From: Motiliproteus sp041586615
Lineage (GTDB): Bacteria > Pseudomonadota > Gammaproteobacteria > Pseudomonadales > Balneatricaceae
Length of the DNA: 64,000 bases
Direction of reading: 5' to 3'
NCBI GenBank assembly: GCA_041586615.1
Contig: JBFGZS010000003.1
Coordinates: 1 to 64,000 of the forward strand
A program made the position numbers and the translations under genes. Below, piece by piece: positions 33,874 through 43,565 of this stretch; position 1 is the stretch's first letter, and every line of letters starts with the position of its first letter. The notes beneath the pieces were generated by a model. It was not told the DNA's origin, ran no database searches, and saw nothing but the letters and a program-made list of their open reading frames with translations.

Positions 33874-34165
33874 CAGGGCTCTGTTCGTTGCTGGTTGCTT
33901 GCATCGATAGGGGGGCTGATATGAGTACCGGTGGAATGCCGGTCAAGGATCCTTGAGGATGAATTTCATGCCCTTGACCGTCGAGCAATGCCTGCTCAAC
34001 AGGGCAGATGCTTGCACATTGAGGATCGGCATAGTGGCCGGTGCATTCGGTACAGGCTAATGCGTCGATATGAAACTGGGTTGAACCCTGGGTGATAGCA
34101 TCGCTGGGGCATACATCCTGGCAGGCGTAACAGTTTACACAGCGGTCAGTGATACTTAGGGCCAT
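33863..34165 (-). CDS. fdxN: NifB-linked 2[4Fe-4S] ferredoxin
   Basis: A 100-residue bacterial-type ferredoxin with two cluster motifs: CVNCYACQDVCP (~residues 9-20) and CTECTGHYADPQCASICP, the second with the longer spacing usual for nif ferredoxins. It sits directly after nifB on the same strand; FdxN supplies electrons to NifB. GAGGAG precedes the ATG at 34165. The C-terminal ~35 residues are low-complexity and the stop lies inside the 12-bp array. Confidence 0.85.
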   Translation of the reverse strand: MALSITDRCVNCYACQDVCPSDAITQGSTQFHIDALACTECTGHYADPQCASICPVEQALLDGQGHEIHPQGSLTGIPPVLISAPLSMQATSNEQSPAAP

Positions 34166-34245
34166 AGTCGCTCTCCTCGGTGGTTCTCGGTATGAATGGG
34201 GCTTGTCGCCCCGCCGGTTCTGGTTCAACCCGATCGCTAAGCCGC

Positions 34246-35781
34246 TCAGGCGACGACCTGGTTGCTCAGTGGCAGATCTGCCCGGGTCTTAAGTGGAGCT
34301 CCCTGGGATAACAGTTCCTGGTAAAAGGCGCGTAGTGCGCTTTCTATAGGCTCGTAGGCGTATTCACTGGAGGGTGCAACACCTCGCTGTTCCAGTTGCT
34401 GCCAGGGGCCGAAACCGATTTTGGCGCACAATACCGCTTTGCAGTCAGCTAGCGCTGCGAGATGGCCTTGCAGACGGTTATGTTCGTCGTCATCTTCCGG
34501 GCAGTCGTTGGCGCCGCCGCAGTAGAGGTCAACCTTACGTGGCCCCACCGCTTCGATACTGTTGGGGCCGATACGATAGATCAGAAACTCGGTCGCATGG
34601 CCAAAGTGTTGGTTGACGAGATTCTGCCCTTTGCTGGCAACACCCATCAGCATGCTTGGGCCCTCAGGTGTGGGCGTTGGCGTGCGGGAGGTCAGGGCAG
34701 GAGGCTTGATTGATCCACTGCCGGTCGCTGTCGATTTGCTGCGCTCGGCAGCGAGCAGCGCCATGATGCCGTCATGCACTTTTTTGCGCGTAAGCATCGC
34801 GGCGGGATAATCGATCTCCTGACTTTCCAGCTTGTCGAGGGTGAATTCCTGGCCGCGATCTTCGCCGAGCATGCCCACCGCATCGGCCCGGCATTGGCGG
34901 CAGTGGCGCATCATGCTCATCGAATCCGAGCAGCTGTCTTGCAGCTCACGCAGCTCGCGTCCGGTCGGGCTAGCCTGGCCCGTCAGGCCATAAAAAGTGC
35001 CGTGTTCGGCCTCGGCGATCAGCGGCATCACGTTGTGAAGGAATGCACCTTTCTCTTTGACCACTCGGCTCACCTCTTTGAGGTGATGATCGTTAACGCC
35101 GGGAATCATCACCGAGTTAACCTTGACCAGGACGCCGCGTTCGACCAGCATCTCCAGCCCTTTTAACTGGTTACGCAGCAATATCTTGGCTGCCTTGACG
35201 CCACGAATCCGGCGATTGTTCCAGTAGATCCAGGGATAAATCTTGGCACCAATCTCCGGATCCAGGCAGTTGATGGTGATAGTCACATGCTGAATATTGT
35301 ATTTGGCGATCTCATCGGCAAACTCGGGCAAGCGTAAGCCATTGGTGGACACGCACAGCTTGATATCGGGCGTTTCTGCCGCCAGACGGCTGAAGGTGGT
35401 GAAGGTTCGCTCAGGATTGGCCAGCGGATCGCCGGGTCCGGCAATGCCCAATACCGTCATCTGCGGAATGCTGGCGGCAACGGCTTTGACCTTGCGTACG
35501 GCCTGGTCCGGGGTCAGCACTTCAGAGACCACGCCAGGGCGGGATTCGTTGCTGCAATCGTACTTGCGGTTGCAATAGTTACATTGGATGTTGCAAGCCG
35601 GGGCTACGGCAACGTGCATCCGGGCAAAATGATGGTGCGCCTTTTCGGAGAAGCAGGGATGATTTTCTACCTGCTTACGCACCGACTCCGGCATCCCGGA
35701 AAGCCCATCGTCATTGGTACCACAACGGCTGGCAGAGCAGCCTTGGATCTGGGGCTTGCCACTGGTGGCGATCATCTCCAT
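34246..35781 (-). CDS. nifB: NifB, radical-SAM NifB-co synthase
   Basis: A 511-residue enzyme that makes the 8Fe core of FeMo-co. The radical-SAM cysteines are in PACNIQCNYCNRKYDC (~62-77), followed by LGIAGPGDPLANP and STNGLRLPEF. The C-terminal ~120 residues, after a proline-threonine linker (~350-370), are a NifX/NafY-type cofactor-binding domain (LVNQHFGHATEFLIY). AAGGAGATGACCA just upstream of the ATG is a strong site. It has its own sigma-54 promoter and NifA site. Confidence 0.97.
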   Translation of the reverse strand: MEMIATSGKPQIQGCSASRCGTNDDGLSGMPESVRKQVENHPCFSEKAHHHFARMHVAVAPACNIQCNYCNRKYDCSNESRPGVVSEVLTPDQAVRKVKAVAASIPQMTVLGIAGPGDPLANPERTFTTFSRLAAETPDIKLCVSTNGLRLPEFADEIAKYNIQHVTITINCLDPEIGAKIYPWIYWNNRRIRGVKAAKILLRNQLKGLEMLVERGVLVKVNSVMIPGVNDHHLKEVSRVVKEKGAFLHNVMPLIAEAEHGTFYGLTGQASPTGRELRELQDSCSDSMSMMRHCRQCRADAVGMLGEDRGQEFTLDKLESQEIDYPAAMLTRKKVHDGIMALLAAERSKSTATGSGSIKPPALTSRTPTPTPEGPSMLMGVASKGQNLVNQHFGHATEFLIYRIGPNSIEAVGPRKVDLYCGGANDCPEDDDEHNRLQGHLAALADCKAVLCAKIGFGPWQQLEQRGVAPSSEYAYEPIESALRAFYQELLSQGAPLKTRADLPLSNQVVA

Positions 35782-35880
35782 TGGTCATCTCCTTAGATTA
35801 AGTCGTCGGGTCGGGTTAATACCTGGCCTCAGGCCTGTAGGCCGGAATGGACGCCGACAAGTGCTCGTTACTAAGGAGAG

Positions 35881-35896
35881 AGCAAGGAGTGTGCCT
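35881..35896 (-). promoter_or_regulatory. Sigma-54 promoter of nifB-fdxN-nifQ-draG
   Basis: On the minus strand AGGCACACTCCTTGCT: GG and GC are 10 bases apart, -12 half perfect, -24 half one base off. It lies 100 bases before nifB. Confidence 0.8.
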
Positions 35897-35956
35897 GTGC
35901 TATAAATTTTTTAATTTGTTGTTTTATATGAAGTTATTTTTTTATGCGCGATGTAT

Positions 35957-35972
35957 TGTGATAAAGCCGACA
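35957..35972 (-). promoter_or_regulatory. NifA upstream activator site of nifB
   Basis: Exact TGT-N10-ACA (inner bases GATAAAGCCG on the + strand), 61 bases upstream of the nifB promoter. Confidence 0.75.
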
Positions 35973-36057
35973 ACGACATTGGGGCGGGATGTCGTAAAAG
36001 AGACGGGGGCAGGGAGGAAAATTGTGCCTGTCGATTCGTAAGTGCCCCTTAGGGATA

Positions 36058-37620
36058 TCACAACTTCCTCACCGGGATATCCAGTATCTGAATTCTGTAA
36101 GCCACTTGTCGTGCCGTCATGCCCAGCAGTCGTGCAGCTTTTGCTTGCACCCAGCCTGCCTGTTCCAGTGCTGCGATGACGCGCTCACGTTCATCCAGCT
36201 CGGGATCATCCAGGTCTACTGTCTGAATGGGGGCTGGCACCGCAGCCCCCTGTAGGTTAATTACCCCGGTCAGGCCGATCGACTCCTGATCAATGCAGCC
36301 CTCCTGACTCATGATCGCGGCGCGCTCCAAGCAGTTTTCCAATTCGCGGACATTGCCAGGCCAAGGGTGTTGCATCAGCAGACGAATGGCATTGTCTCTG
36401 ATCTCTAGGGGGCGGCCCTGACGCTTAGATAGTTTGGTGACCAGAAAGCGAGCCAGCGCCGGAACATCCTCAATCCGCTCGCGCAGGGGTGCGACCTGGA
36501 TCGGCATCACATTGAGGCGATAGTAGAGATCTTCGCGGAAATCACCCTCGGCGACCTCTGCCTCCAGGTCACGGTTGGTGGCTGCAATGATGCGCACATC
36601 CACCTTGAGTGTTTTGGTTCCGCCGACGCGCTGTAGCTCACCCTCTTGGAGTACGCGCAACAGCTTGGCCTGAAAGGTGGGGCTTATCTCGCCGATCTCA
36701 TCCAGAAACAGGGTGCCGCCATCCGCCTGTTCAAAGCGGCCGATATGCTGGCTTGATGCCCCGGTGAAGGCACCTCTCTCATGCCCGAACAGTTCCGATT
36801 CGAGCAGGTTATCGGGCAGCGCGGCGCAGTTAAGCTTGATAAAGGTCGAGCTGGCACGGGGCGAGTTGTAGTGAATAGCACTGGCGATAAGCTCCTTGCC
36901 GGTGCCTGACTGACCCCGAATCAACACGGTTGTGTCCCATTTCGCGACCTGGCGAACCTGTTCGAAAACCTGCTTCATGCGGATCGATGAACCGATAACG
37001 TTATCGAAACCGTGTTCACCTTTGATCGCGCGACGCAGGCTGTCACGTTCGTTGGTGAGGTTCTTACGTTCGCTCTCTCCCTCCCAGGAGAGGCGGACGC
37101 TGTTGCCCATCAGGTTGGCGATCATCTCCATAAGCTGGACGCGATCCTGCAGCAACAGCTTGGCTTCTCGGGGCGGCTGGACCGCGAGCACCCCGACCGG
37201 GGTTTTGTTACCGGCAAAGATGGGTACGCCGATAAAGGGCAGGTCGCTATTGTAGATCCCTAAACGGTCAAGAAACTCGGGTGCATCGGATAAACGCTCA
37301 ACCACCAGCGAGTCACCGTTTTCCATAATTTGCCCCACCAGTCCTTCACCGGCCTGATAGGTAACATTGGGCAGAATACGCTGGTCCGGAGTGTGAACCG
37401 CATTGAGTAAGAGTTCTCCGCTCTTAGGATCGAGCAGAATCGCCATCCCATAGGAGAGTGAGGTCTTGGTGTGCAAGACTTCGAACACCTGTTTGAGCGT
37501 GGTTTGAAGGTCCAGCGAGCGATTCAGCAGCTCGCTAACGCGATACAGGGTGTTGAACTGGATTCGCAACAGCTCACCACGGTGGCGTTCGCTGCTGATG
37601 GGGATAGATACACTATTCAC
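36058..37620 (-). CDS. nifA: NifA, sigma-54-dependent nif activator
   Basis: A 520-residue activator: GAF domain (~20-170), AAA+ domain with Walker A LIRGQSGTGKELIA, the sigma-54 contact loop ESELFGHERGAFTGA, Walker B GGTLFLDEIGEI, and a C-terminal Fis-type helix-turn-helix (AKAARLLGMTARQVAYRI). The interdomain linker lacks the cysteine pair of oxygen-sensitive NifA types, which agrees with control by NifL. The start appears to be GTG at 37620, 9 bases after the nifL stop. Binds the TGT-N10-ACA sites listed here. Confidence 0.96.
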   Translation of the reverse strand: MNSVSIPISSERHRGELLRIQFNTLYRVSELLNRSLDLQTTLKQVFEVLHTKTSLSYGMAILLDPKSGELLLNAVHTPDQRILPNVTYQAGEGLVGQIMENGDSLVVERLSDAPEFLDRLGIYNSDLPFIGVPIFAGNKTPVGVLAVQPPREAKLLLQDRVQLMEMIANLMGNSVRLSWEGESERKNLTNERDSLRRAIKGEHGFDNVIGSSIRMKQVFEQVRQVAKWDTTVLIRGQSGTGKELIASAIHYNSPRASSTFIKLNCAALPDNLLESELFGHERGAFTGASSQHIGRFEQADGGTLFLDEIGEISPTFQAKLLRVLQEGELQRVGGTKTLKVDVRIIAATNRDLEAEVAEGDFREDLYYRLNVMPIQVAPLRERIEDVPALARFLVTKLSKRQGRPLEIRDNAIRLLMQHPWPGNVRELENCLERAAIMSQEGCIDQESIGLTGVINLQGAAVPAPIQTVDLDDPELDERERVIAALEQAGWVQAKAARLLGMTARQVAYRIQILDIPVRKL

Positions 37621-37629
37621 AGGAGTGCC

Positions 37630-39141
37630 TCACAACGTAGATAGGCTAGGAAATGTCAGCACAAAACGGCAGCCCGGATCATCGATGCGATCTAAGTCGA
37701 TAGTCGCGCCGTGATCGTTGGCGATGTCCTGGGCCAGTACCAACCCCATGCCACCCCGATTTGAGGGAGTATTGCGGGTACTGAAAAAAGGTTCGAACAC
37801 CTTATGGCGGTTCTCATTGGCAATGCCGGGACCGCTGTCGCTAATAATCACCCGTACCGCATCTGCTAAACGCTCGGTCTGGATGATCAGTTCGCGGTCG
37901 GTGGTTCTGTGTTCGGCCATGGCGTTGAGTGAGTTATCCAGCATCTGTTTGAACAGATTACAGAGCGAAATATCATCACCGAGCACGCTGGGTAGGATGT
38001 TGCAGGGCTTCCAATCGATAATGACGCCGTCAGCAAGGAATTTTTCGGTATAGAGCGACAGCACCTCGCGCAGTAGTTCGTTGAGGTTCAAGGGCATTTT
38101 GCGTTTGGTCGGGATACTGGGCACCGAGTGTTGGAGTGTGTCGATCGCCAACTGGCAGGACGCTCGAACCTCAAGCAGGGTTTTGTGCAGAGGGTCATCG
38201 CTGCCACTGCGTTTTTCTTGAATCGCTGCAGCGGCGCCGGTCATGTTCAATGGGCGTTGCAGCTGGTAGATGGCGCCGTTAAGAGCCTCGCGCATGCTGT
38301 GCACCAGTTCATTTTCGGCCAGACGCGCCATCAGCGAATTGATCCTAACCTCTTGTTGTTGCACCTTGAGATCGGTGATGTCATTGAGGGTCAATAGCAG
38401 ACAGTCATAAGCCTGCTCCTGATTAAAACTATCATCGCTCTGCCACAGCTGCAGCGAGCTTCCTGAGCAGCTCAGCCAGCGAGGGGTGCTGATTCCAGGA
38501 ATGTCATAACGTAGTTCTAGGCCGCTGAAGCTCGGACTATCCCTAAAAACCAGTCCTAAACGCTTGGCGACGACGGAGAGCAGTGCCTGCGTATCGCAGC
38601 CCAGGATTAAACAGAGTCGTTCTACGGCGGGATTTTCAAATCGCACTTTGTCGTGGTGATCGATCAATAGGGTGGCGACCGGGCTTGTTTTGACGATCGA
38701 CTCGGTCAGGGTGCGCTGGTTTTCCAGATCTTGATTCAGTTTCTGAAACTGGGTGATATCACGGTGCATCGCCAGATAGTGACTGGTCTGTCCCGTTTCG
38801 TTGATTACCGGGGTGATGGTTAGCTCGGCCAGGTAGAGACGATTATCGTTACGTTTGTTGACCAGACGCCCAGTCCACACTTGCTGTTGTAGCAGCGTGT
38901 CCCAGAGCTCTCCATAAATGCAGCTCGGTGTTCTACCTGCTGAAAGCATCCGCGTCTGTTGCCCTATAACGTCGTCAGCAGCATATCCCGTGATGCGGCT
39001 GAAGGCCTCGTTGACATACAGAATTTTCGACTCCGTATCGGTAATGGTGATGGCTATCGGGGACTGATTGACAGTTTCAAAATAGATCCCAGCAGGTAGT
39101 CCATCATTGCCGTCGAGCATTACTGTTTGGTGTCTGGTCAT
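37630..39141 (-). CDS. nifL: NifL, redox and nitrogen sensor that inhibits NifA
   Basis: A 503-residue flavoprotein: two PAS domains (~20-140, the first being the FAD-type with LYVNEAFSRITGYAADDVIG, and ~150-265), a histidine-kinase-like helical region, and a C-terminal GHKL ATPase domain (DNSLNAMAEH, ISDSGPGIANENR, NRGGMGLVLAQDIA). It binds NifA and blocks it when oxygen or fixed nitrogen is present. AGGAAACACT precedes the ATG. First gene of nifL-nifA, with its own sigma-54 promoter. Confidence 0.95.
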   Translation of the reverse strand: MTRHQTVMLDGNDGLPAGIYFETVNQSPIAITITDTESKILYVNEAFSRITGYAADDVIGQQTRMLSAGRTPSCIYGELWDTLLQQQVWTGRLVNKRNDNRLYLAELTITPVINETGQTSHYLAMHRDITQFQKLNQDLENQRTLTESIVKTSPVATLLIDHHDKVRFENPAVERLCLILGCDTQALLSVVAKRLGLVFRDSPSFSGLELRYDIPGISTPRWLSCSGSSLQLWQSDDSFNQEQAYDCLLLTLNDITDLKVQQQEVRINSLMARLAENELVHSMREALNGAIYQLQRPLNMTGAAAAIQEKRSGSDDPLHKTLLEVRASCQLAIDTLQHSVPSIPTKRKMPLNLNELLREVLSLYTEKFLADGVIIDWKPCNILPSVLGDDISLCNLFKQMLDNSLNAMAEHRTTDRELIIQTERLADAVRVIISDSGPGIANENRHKVFEPFFSTRNTPSNRGGMGLVLAQDIANDHGATIDLDRIDDPGCRFVLTFPSLSTL

Positions 39142-39293
39142 AGTGTTTCCTATCTGGTTTGCCCTGCCGTTTACTTCTCTGTTCGCCGATTTGAACGCAC
39201 GGATTCAAGTAGATCGACCGGTGCGGAACAGCCATGGAGGGCGTCAGGTGGGAAACCTTTCCCAGTCTTTGCGCCTCTCTTTTTGTGTTAACA

Positions 39294-39309
39294 AGCAATT
39301 AATGCGCCA
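39294..39309 (-). promoter_or_regulatory. Possible sigma-54 promoter of nifLA
   Basis: On the minus strand TGGCGCATTAATTGCT, GG and GC 10 bases apart, one base off in the -24 half. Lies 153 bases before nifL. The NifA site at 39398 is 89 bases upstream and could serve it too. No clear NtrC site seen. Confidence 0.6.
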
Positions 39310-39397
39310 TTCGTGTAAATAACGCTCCAGGCCAGTAACCATGCAGTAAGTACGGAATGTAGCCTTTGCGACAAAGCGTTGCGGAGGAAGGATTTTG

Positions 39398-39413
39398 TGT
39401 GAGGTAGATAACA
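39398..39413. promoter_or_regulatory. NifA site between the divergent nifL and rnfA promoters
   Basis: TGT-GAGGTAGATA-ACA, exact. It is 88-89 bases from both the nifL promoter (39294-39309) and the rnf promoter (39502-39517), so one site could drive both directions. Confidence 0.7.
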
Positions 39414-39501
39414 CTCGTTTAAGCCTGTCTATAGTCATGGGCATAATAACAATCGATTAAAAATCAATATGTTATGATTTCTGTGGAGGCTGTTTTTTGA
39501 C

Positions 39502-39517
39502 TGGCATAGCTTCTGCA
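39502..39517 (+). promoter_or_regulatory. Sigma-54 promoter of the rnf operon
   Basis: TGGCATAGCTTCTGCA with GG and GC 10 bases apart. Ahead of rnfA by 199 bases; the leader between contains a 21-bp direct repeat (39644-39664, 39686-39706). Confidence 0.78.
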
Positions 39518-39643
39518 ATGGCTTAAAGGGATCGCTGAGGCCCCTTTTAACATTGCACTGTTTTGGGTCTTTAGATTCCTGTAGAGCCCTTTTTGGACCG
39601 CTCTCTGTTGAAAGCAGATGTAGCAAACCTGGGCTGGGACGTC

Positions 39644-39706
39644 TGATACAGAGCACCTGAGTTGCAGCACTTGCGTTGGAATGATTGATACAGAGCACCT
39701 GAGTTG
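39644..39706. repeat. Two perfect 21-bp direct repeats in the rnf leader
   Basis: Identical 21-mers at 39644-39664 and 39686-39706, 42 bases apart, both between the sigma-54 promoter and rnfA. The second overlaps the Shine-Dalgarno region. They would be present in the mRNA. Confidence 0.88.
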
Positions 39707-39715
39707 GAGAGTAAT

Positions 39716-40297
39716 GTGACTGAATACCTGCTGTTGATTCTCGGTACTGCGTTGGTGAATAACGTTGTGCTGGTGAAATTTCTAGGACTCTGCCCATTTA
39801 TGGGGGTGTCGGGAAAGCTGGATACCGCGCTGGGCATGGGGATGGCAACAGCCTTTGTGCTGACACTTGCTGCCGCATCTAGTTGGGCGATCGAGCAGTT
39901 GGTACTGATCCCTATGGGGATAGAGTTCTTGCGAATTCTGTTTTTTATCCTGGTGATCGCCGCCGTGGTTCAGTTCACCGAGATGCTGGTCAAAAAAACC
40001 AGTCCGGTGCTGTATCAGATGCTGGGTATCTTCCTGCCACTCATTACCACCAATTGCGCGGTGCTGGGCGTGGCCTTGTTGAACGTTCAGGAGGGTAATA
40101 GCTTCGTGCAGAGTGTTCTCTATGGCATGGGCTCGGCGATAGGTTTTAGTCTGGTGATGGTGATCTTTGCCGGTCTGCGAGAACGCTTGGCGTACGCCGA
40201 TGTGCCCGAGGCGTTTGCCGGTACCCCGGTGGCCTTTATCGTCGCCGGTCTATTGTCGATGGCCTTTATGGGCTTTGCCGGACTGCCGACGCATTGA
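39716..40297 (+). CDS. rnfA: RnfA, membrane subunit of the electron-transport complex
   Basis: A 193-residue integral protein with six membrane segments, length identical to E. coli RsxA. Starts MTEYLLLILGTALVNNVVLV at a GTG (39716) with GGAGAG 6 bases upstream; FLGLCPFMGVSG and LPLITTNCAVLG contain the family cysteines. Rnf uses the proton or sodium gradient to push electrons from NADH to ferredoxin, supplying nitrogenase. Confidence 0.95.
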   Translation: MTEYLLLILGTALVNNVVLVKFLGLCPFMGVSGKLDTALGMGMATAFVLTLAAASSWAIEQLVLIPMGIEFLRILFFILVIAAVVQFTEMLVKKTSPVLYQMLGIFLPLITTNCAVLGVALLNVQEGNSFVQSVLYGMGSAIGFSLVMVIFAGLRERLAYADVPEAFAGTPVAFIVAGLLSMAFMGFAGLPTH

Positions 40298-40363
40298 TTG
40301 TTGGTTCATGATTGTCGGTTCAGTACCGGTTCACCCGTACGCATTCACTAAAGGGAGTACGTT

Positions 40364-40906
40364 ATGTTTGCCGCCATTATTACCCTCGCTTTTCTGGGTC
40401 TGGGACTGGGTTATTTGCTCGGTGTCGCGGCGATTCACCTGAAGGTTGAAGAGCCCGCAATCGTGCAGGAGATCGAAGCGATGTTGCCGGGCACCAACTG
40501 TGGTCAGTGCGGCTTTGCCGGTTGCCCGATCGGGGCGAAAGAGCTGGCAGCTGGGACTGCGCCGGTAACGCTGTGCCCGCCAGGTGGTAAAGCACTGGCC
40601 GAAGCCTTGGCTATCAAACTTGGCGTTGAGCTGGACCTGTCGGCGGTCGCCGATGATAACCGGCTTGTGGCTCAGGTGATCCAAACGCAGTGTATTGGCT
40701 GCACCCGCTGCATCAAATTGTGTCCGACCGATGCCATTGTCGGCGCGCCTAAACAGTTGCATAACGTCGTGATCGACGCGTGCACCGGCTGTAATAAGTG
40801 CATCGATATCTGCCCAACGATGGGGATTAAAATGTGCCGCCCAAGGCAGACACTGGCGAACTGGCAGTGGCCAAAACCCCAAGCGGAGCAGGAGGTGAAC
40901 GGATGA
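40364..40906 (+). CDS. rnfB: RnfB, iron-sulfur subunit
   Basis: A 180-residue subunit: one N-terminal membrane helix, then a CxxCx..C cluster site (GTNCGQCGFAGCP) and two [4Fe-4S] motifs (CIGCTRCIKLCP, CTGCNKCIDICP). Probable exit point to ferredoxin. Its stop overlaps the rnfC start (ATGA). Confidence 0.95.
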   Translation: MFAAIITLAFLGLGLGYLLGVAAIHLKVEEPAIVQEIEAMLPGTNCGQCGFAGCPIGAKELAAGTAPVTLCPPGGKALAEALAIKLGVELDLSAVADDNRLVAQVIQTQCIGCTRCIKLCPTDAIVGAPKQLHNVVIDACTGCNKCIDICPTMGIKMCRPRQTLANWQWPKPQAEQEVNG

Positions 40907-42441
40907 AGCTGTTTAGTTTTCGTGGCGGAATTCACCCATCGGCGCGTAAAGAACGGACCCAGGACCTACCCATTATTCGCCTGCCAATGCCCAAGCGGCT
41001 GTACGTGCCCTTGCAGCAGCATATTGGTGAACCTGCGGTGGCGCGGGTGGTGGCCGGGGAGCAGGTGGTCCGCGGTCAGATATTGGGAGGCAGTGTCGGC
41101 CGAATTTCTGCACCTGTGCATGCCCCTGCCGATGGCAAGGTGATTGGCATTATCGACTTTTCCTCGCCGCACCCGGCGGCACTGCCGGTGACGACAGCGG
41201 TGATAGAGGTAAGTGCTAGCCAGAGCCCTTGGATTGCACCTTTAGAAGACCCTTTTAGCCTCAGCGGGGATGAATTGGCGCAGCGGATTCAGCAGGCCGG
41301 TATTGTCGGCATGGGCGGCGCGACCTTTCCCTCAGCAGTGAAGTTGGATATGGCCCGCCAGCACCAGGTGCTCACCCTGATTATCAATGGTGGCGAGTGT
41401 GAGCCTTATCTGACCTGTGACGATCGGTTGATGCGTGAACGAGCTGAGCAGATGTTGCTGGGGGTGGAGTTGATGTTGCGCTGCCTGGATGCAAAGCAGG
41501 CGATCATCGTGGTCGAGGATAACAAGGCGGCAGCGCTAGCCAACCTGCGTACTCTCTGTAATGAGGCTTTCTATAGCAAATTCGAGCGGATCAAAACCGT
41601 GTCGGTCCCGACCCGTTATCCACAGGGGTCACAAAAACAGATGATCCAGTCGGTGACCGGTAAAGAGGTTCCAGCGGGTGCCCACGCCACGGATCTGGGT
41701 GTGGTGATGCACAATGTGGCCACCGCCTACGCCGTCTATGAAGCCTTGGTGGTGGGCAAGCCGCTGGTCTCTAGAATTGTCACGGTGGGCGGCGGTGCGG
41801 TACCGCGTCCGGCCAATTTGGAGGTACCACTGGGCACCCTGGTTGAAGAGTTGCTGCGCTTTTGTGGTGTAGAGGATGACAACTACGAACGCTTGTTAGT
41901 CGGCGGGCCGATGATGGGGCAATGGTTACCCCATGCACAGCTGCCGATCATCAAAGGCAGCAGCGGTATTATCGCCCTGAATGAAGCCGAGACGCAGATG
42001 GATTTGCCCAGCCCCTGTATCCGCTGCGCGCGCTGTGTCACGGTCTGCCCTGCCGGCCTGTTACCGCTGGAGATGGCGAAACGCATTCGCAAGGAGGACT
42101 TCGGTGCTGCGCAGGCATTGGGGCTGAGCGATTGTATTGCCTGTGGCTCCTGCGCCTATGTGTGTCCATCCAAAATTCCTCTGGTGCAGTACTTCCATTA
42201 CGGCAAGGGTGAGTTACAGGCGCGAAAACAACAGGAGAAGAAACGGGACCGTACCGCTGAGCTGGCGTCCAGCAAGGCACTCAGGGTTGAAGCGATTGAG
42301 CGCCAAAAGGCCGAGGCTGCAGCGCTGAGAAAGGCGCAAATGGCAGCGAAAAAAGCAGCAGAAGTAGCAGCACAAGAGATCGATTTATCGGATTCGAAAT
42401 CAGAGATCACCCTTGTTAGCAGCGAAGAGTCTGGAGATTAA
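40903..42441 (+). CDS. rnfC: RnfC, NADH/FMN-binding and iron-sulfur subunit
   Basis: A 512-residue soluble subunit. Residues 125-330 form the NADH/FMN-binding domain of the NuoF type (GIVGMGGATFPSAVKL, INGGECEPYLTCDDRL); two [4Fe-4S] motifs lie at CIRCARCVTVCP and CIACGSCAYVCPSKIP (~370-430). The last ~70 residues are a charged Ala/Lys-rich coiled coil, common in gammaproteobacterial RnfC. The start at 40903 is 13 bases after AGGAGG; upstream frame extension is inside rnfB. Confidence 0.95.
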   Translation: MKLFSFRGGIHPSARKERTQDLPIIRLPMPKRLYVPLQQHIGEPAVARVVAGEQVVRGQILGGSVGRISAPVHAPADGKVIGIIDFSSPHPAALPVTTAVIEVSASQSPWIAPLEDPFSLSGDELAQRIQQAGIVGMGGATFPSAVKLDMARQHQVLTLIINGGECEPYLTCDDRLMRERAEQMLLGVELMLRCLDAKQAIIVVEDNKAAALANLRTLCNEAFYSKFERIKTVSVPTRYPQGSQKQMIQSVTGKEVPAGAHATDLGVVMHNVATAYAVYEALVVGKPLVSRIVTVGGGAVPRPANLEVPLGTLVEELLRFCGVEDDNYERLLVGGPMMGQWLPHAQLPIIKGSSGIIALNEAETQMDLPSPCIRCARCVTVCPAGLLPLEMAKRIRKEDFGAAQALGLSDCIACGSCAYVCPSKIPLVQYFHYGKGELQARKQQEKKRDRTAELASSKALRVEAIERQKAEAAALRKAQMAAKKAAEVAAQEIDLSDSKSEITLVSSEESGD

Positions 42442-42443
42442 TC

Positions 42444-43565
42444 ATGGCAAATACTCTGATCAGTGGGCCACACACGCTGGCATCAACAACCGTTAGCCGG
42501 ACCATGCTCTGGGTGATGCTGGCACTGACTCCGGCCACACTCTGGGGGCTGTATCTGTTTGGCTGGCCTGCGATCAACCTGTTTTTGATCACGGCGGTAG
42601 CTGCATTGCTGTTTGAGGCTGGCTGCCTGCGCCTGGCGGGTAAACGCGTTAAGGCGGGATTGTTTGATGGCTCGGCACTGTTGACCGCCTGGCTGCTGGC
42701 GATGAGTCTACCGCCTTGGGCGCCCTGGTGGATCGGTGTGCTGGGAAGCTTCCTGGCTATCGTCATCGGTAAACAGGTGTTTGGCGGGCTGGGACATAAC
42801 CTGTTTAACCCGGCGATGGTGGCGCGTGTGGCGCTATTGGTGTCGTTTCCGTTGCAGATGACTTTATGGACCCAACCCGTAGCGCTGTTTAGCGCAGAGG
42901 CACCCGGGTTTATCGACGGGTTGGCGATCAGTTTTGCTGGGGACGCTCTAGCTGGTGGCGCATTTGATGCGTTGAGTGGGGCGACCCTGTTGGGTGAAGT
43001 CAAAACCGGATTTTCGGTCGGATCAACGCTACCCGAGCTGTTGCCGGCAGGTCTGGATCACTGGTCGATGGCAACCGGGTATGGCGCCGGCAGCCTGGGT
43101 GAAACCTCGGCGCTGCTGATTCTGGCCGGTGGGCTGCTGCTCGTGGTATTTGGCGTTATTAGCTGGACAATTCCCGTATCACTGTTGGCTACCGTAGGAC
43201 TGTTGGCACTGCTCTTTAACGGTCTTAACCCCGATCGATACCCAGGCGTTGGTTACCACCTGTTCAGTGGCGGCATGATGCTAGCAGCTTTTTTTATCGC
43301 CACCGATATGGTCACCTCGCCGAATACACCTGCCGGGCAGCTGGTGTTTGGTGTCGGCTGTGGAGTGCTGATCTATCTGATTCGCACCTGGGGTGGCTAC
43401 CCCGAGGGGGTCGCCTTTGCCGTACTGCTAATGAATGCGCTGACCCCGCTGATCGATCATTGGATCCGCCCCAGAATTTTTGGCCGGGACCGTGCATTCA
43501 AGCCGCTGGTGGTTGCGCCCAGGGCCTTAGGTAAACACCAGACCAGCAAGGGAGAGCAGGCATGA
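42444..43565 (+). CDS. rnfD: RnfD, membrane subunit with covalent FMN
   Basis: A 373-residue protein with about 10 membrane segments. FMN-attachment threonine is in DALSGATLLG (~residue 178). LFDGSALLTAWLLAMSLPPW and NLFNPAMVARVALL match the family. Starts two bases after the rnfC stop. Confidence 0.95.
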   Translation: MANTLISGPHTLASTTVSRTMLWVMLALTPATLWGLYLFGWPAINLFLITAVAALLFEAGCLRLAGKRVKAGLFDGSALLTAWLLAMSLPPWAPWWIGVLGSFLAIVIGKQVFGGLGHNLFNPAMVARVALLVSFPLQMTLWTQPVALFSAEAPGFIDGLAISFAGDALAGGAFDALSGATLLGEVKTGFSVGSTLPELLPAGLDHWSMATGYGAGSLGETSALLILAGGLLLVVFGVISWTIPVSLLATVGLLALLFNGLNPDRYPGVGYHLFSGGMMLAAFFIATDMVTSPNTPAGQLVFGVGCGVLIYLIRTWGGYPEGVAFAVLLMNALTPLIDHWIRPRIFGRDRAFKPLVVAPRALGKHQTSKGEQA

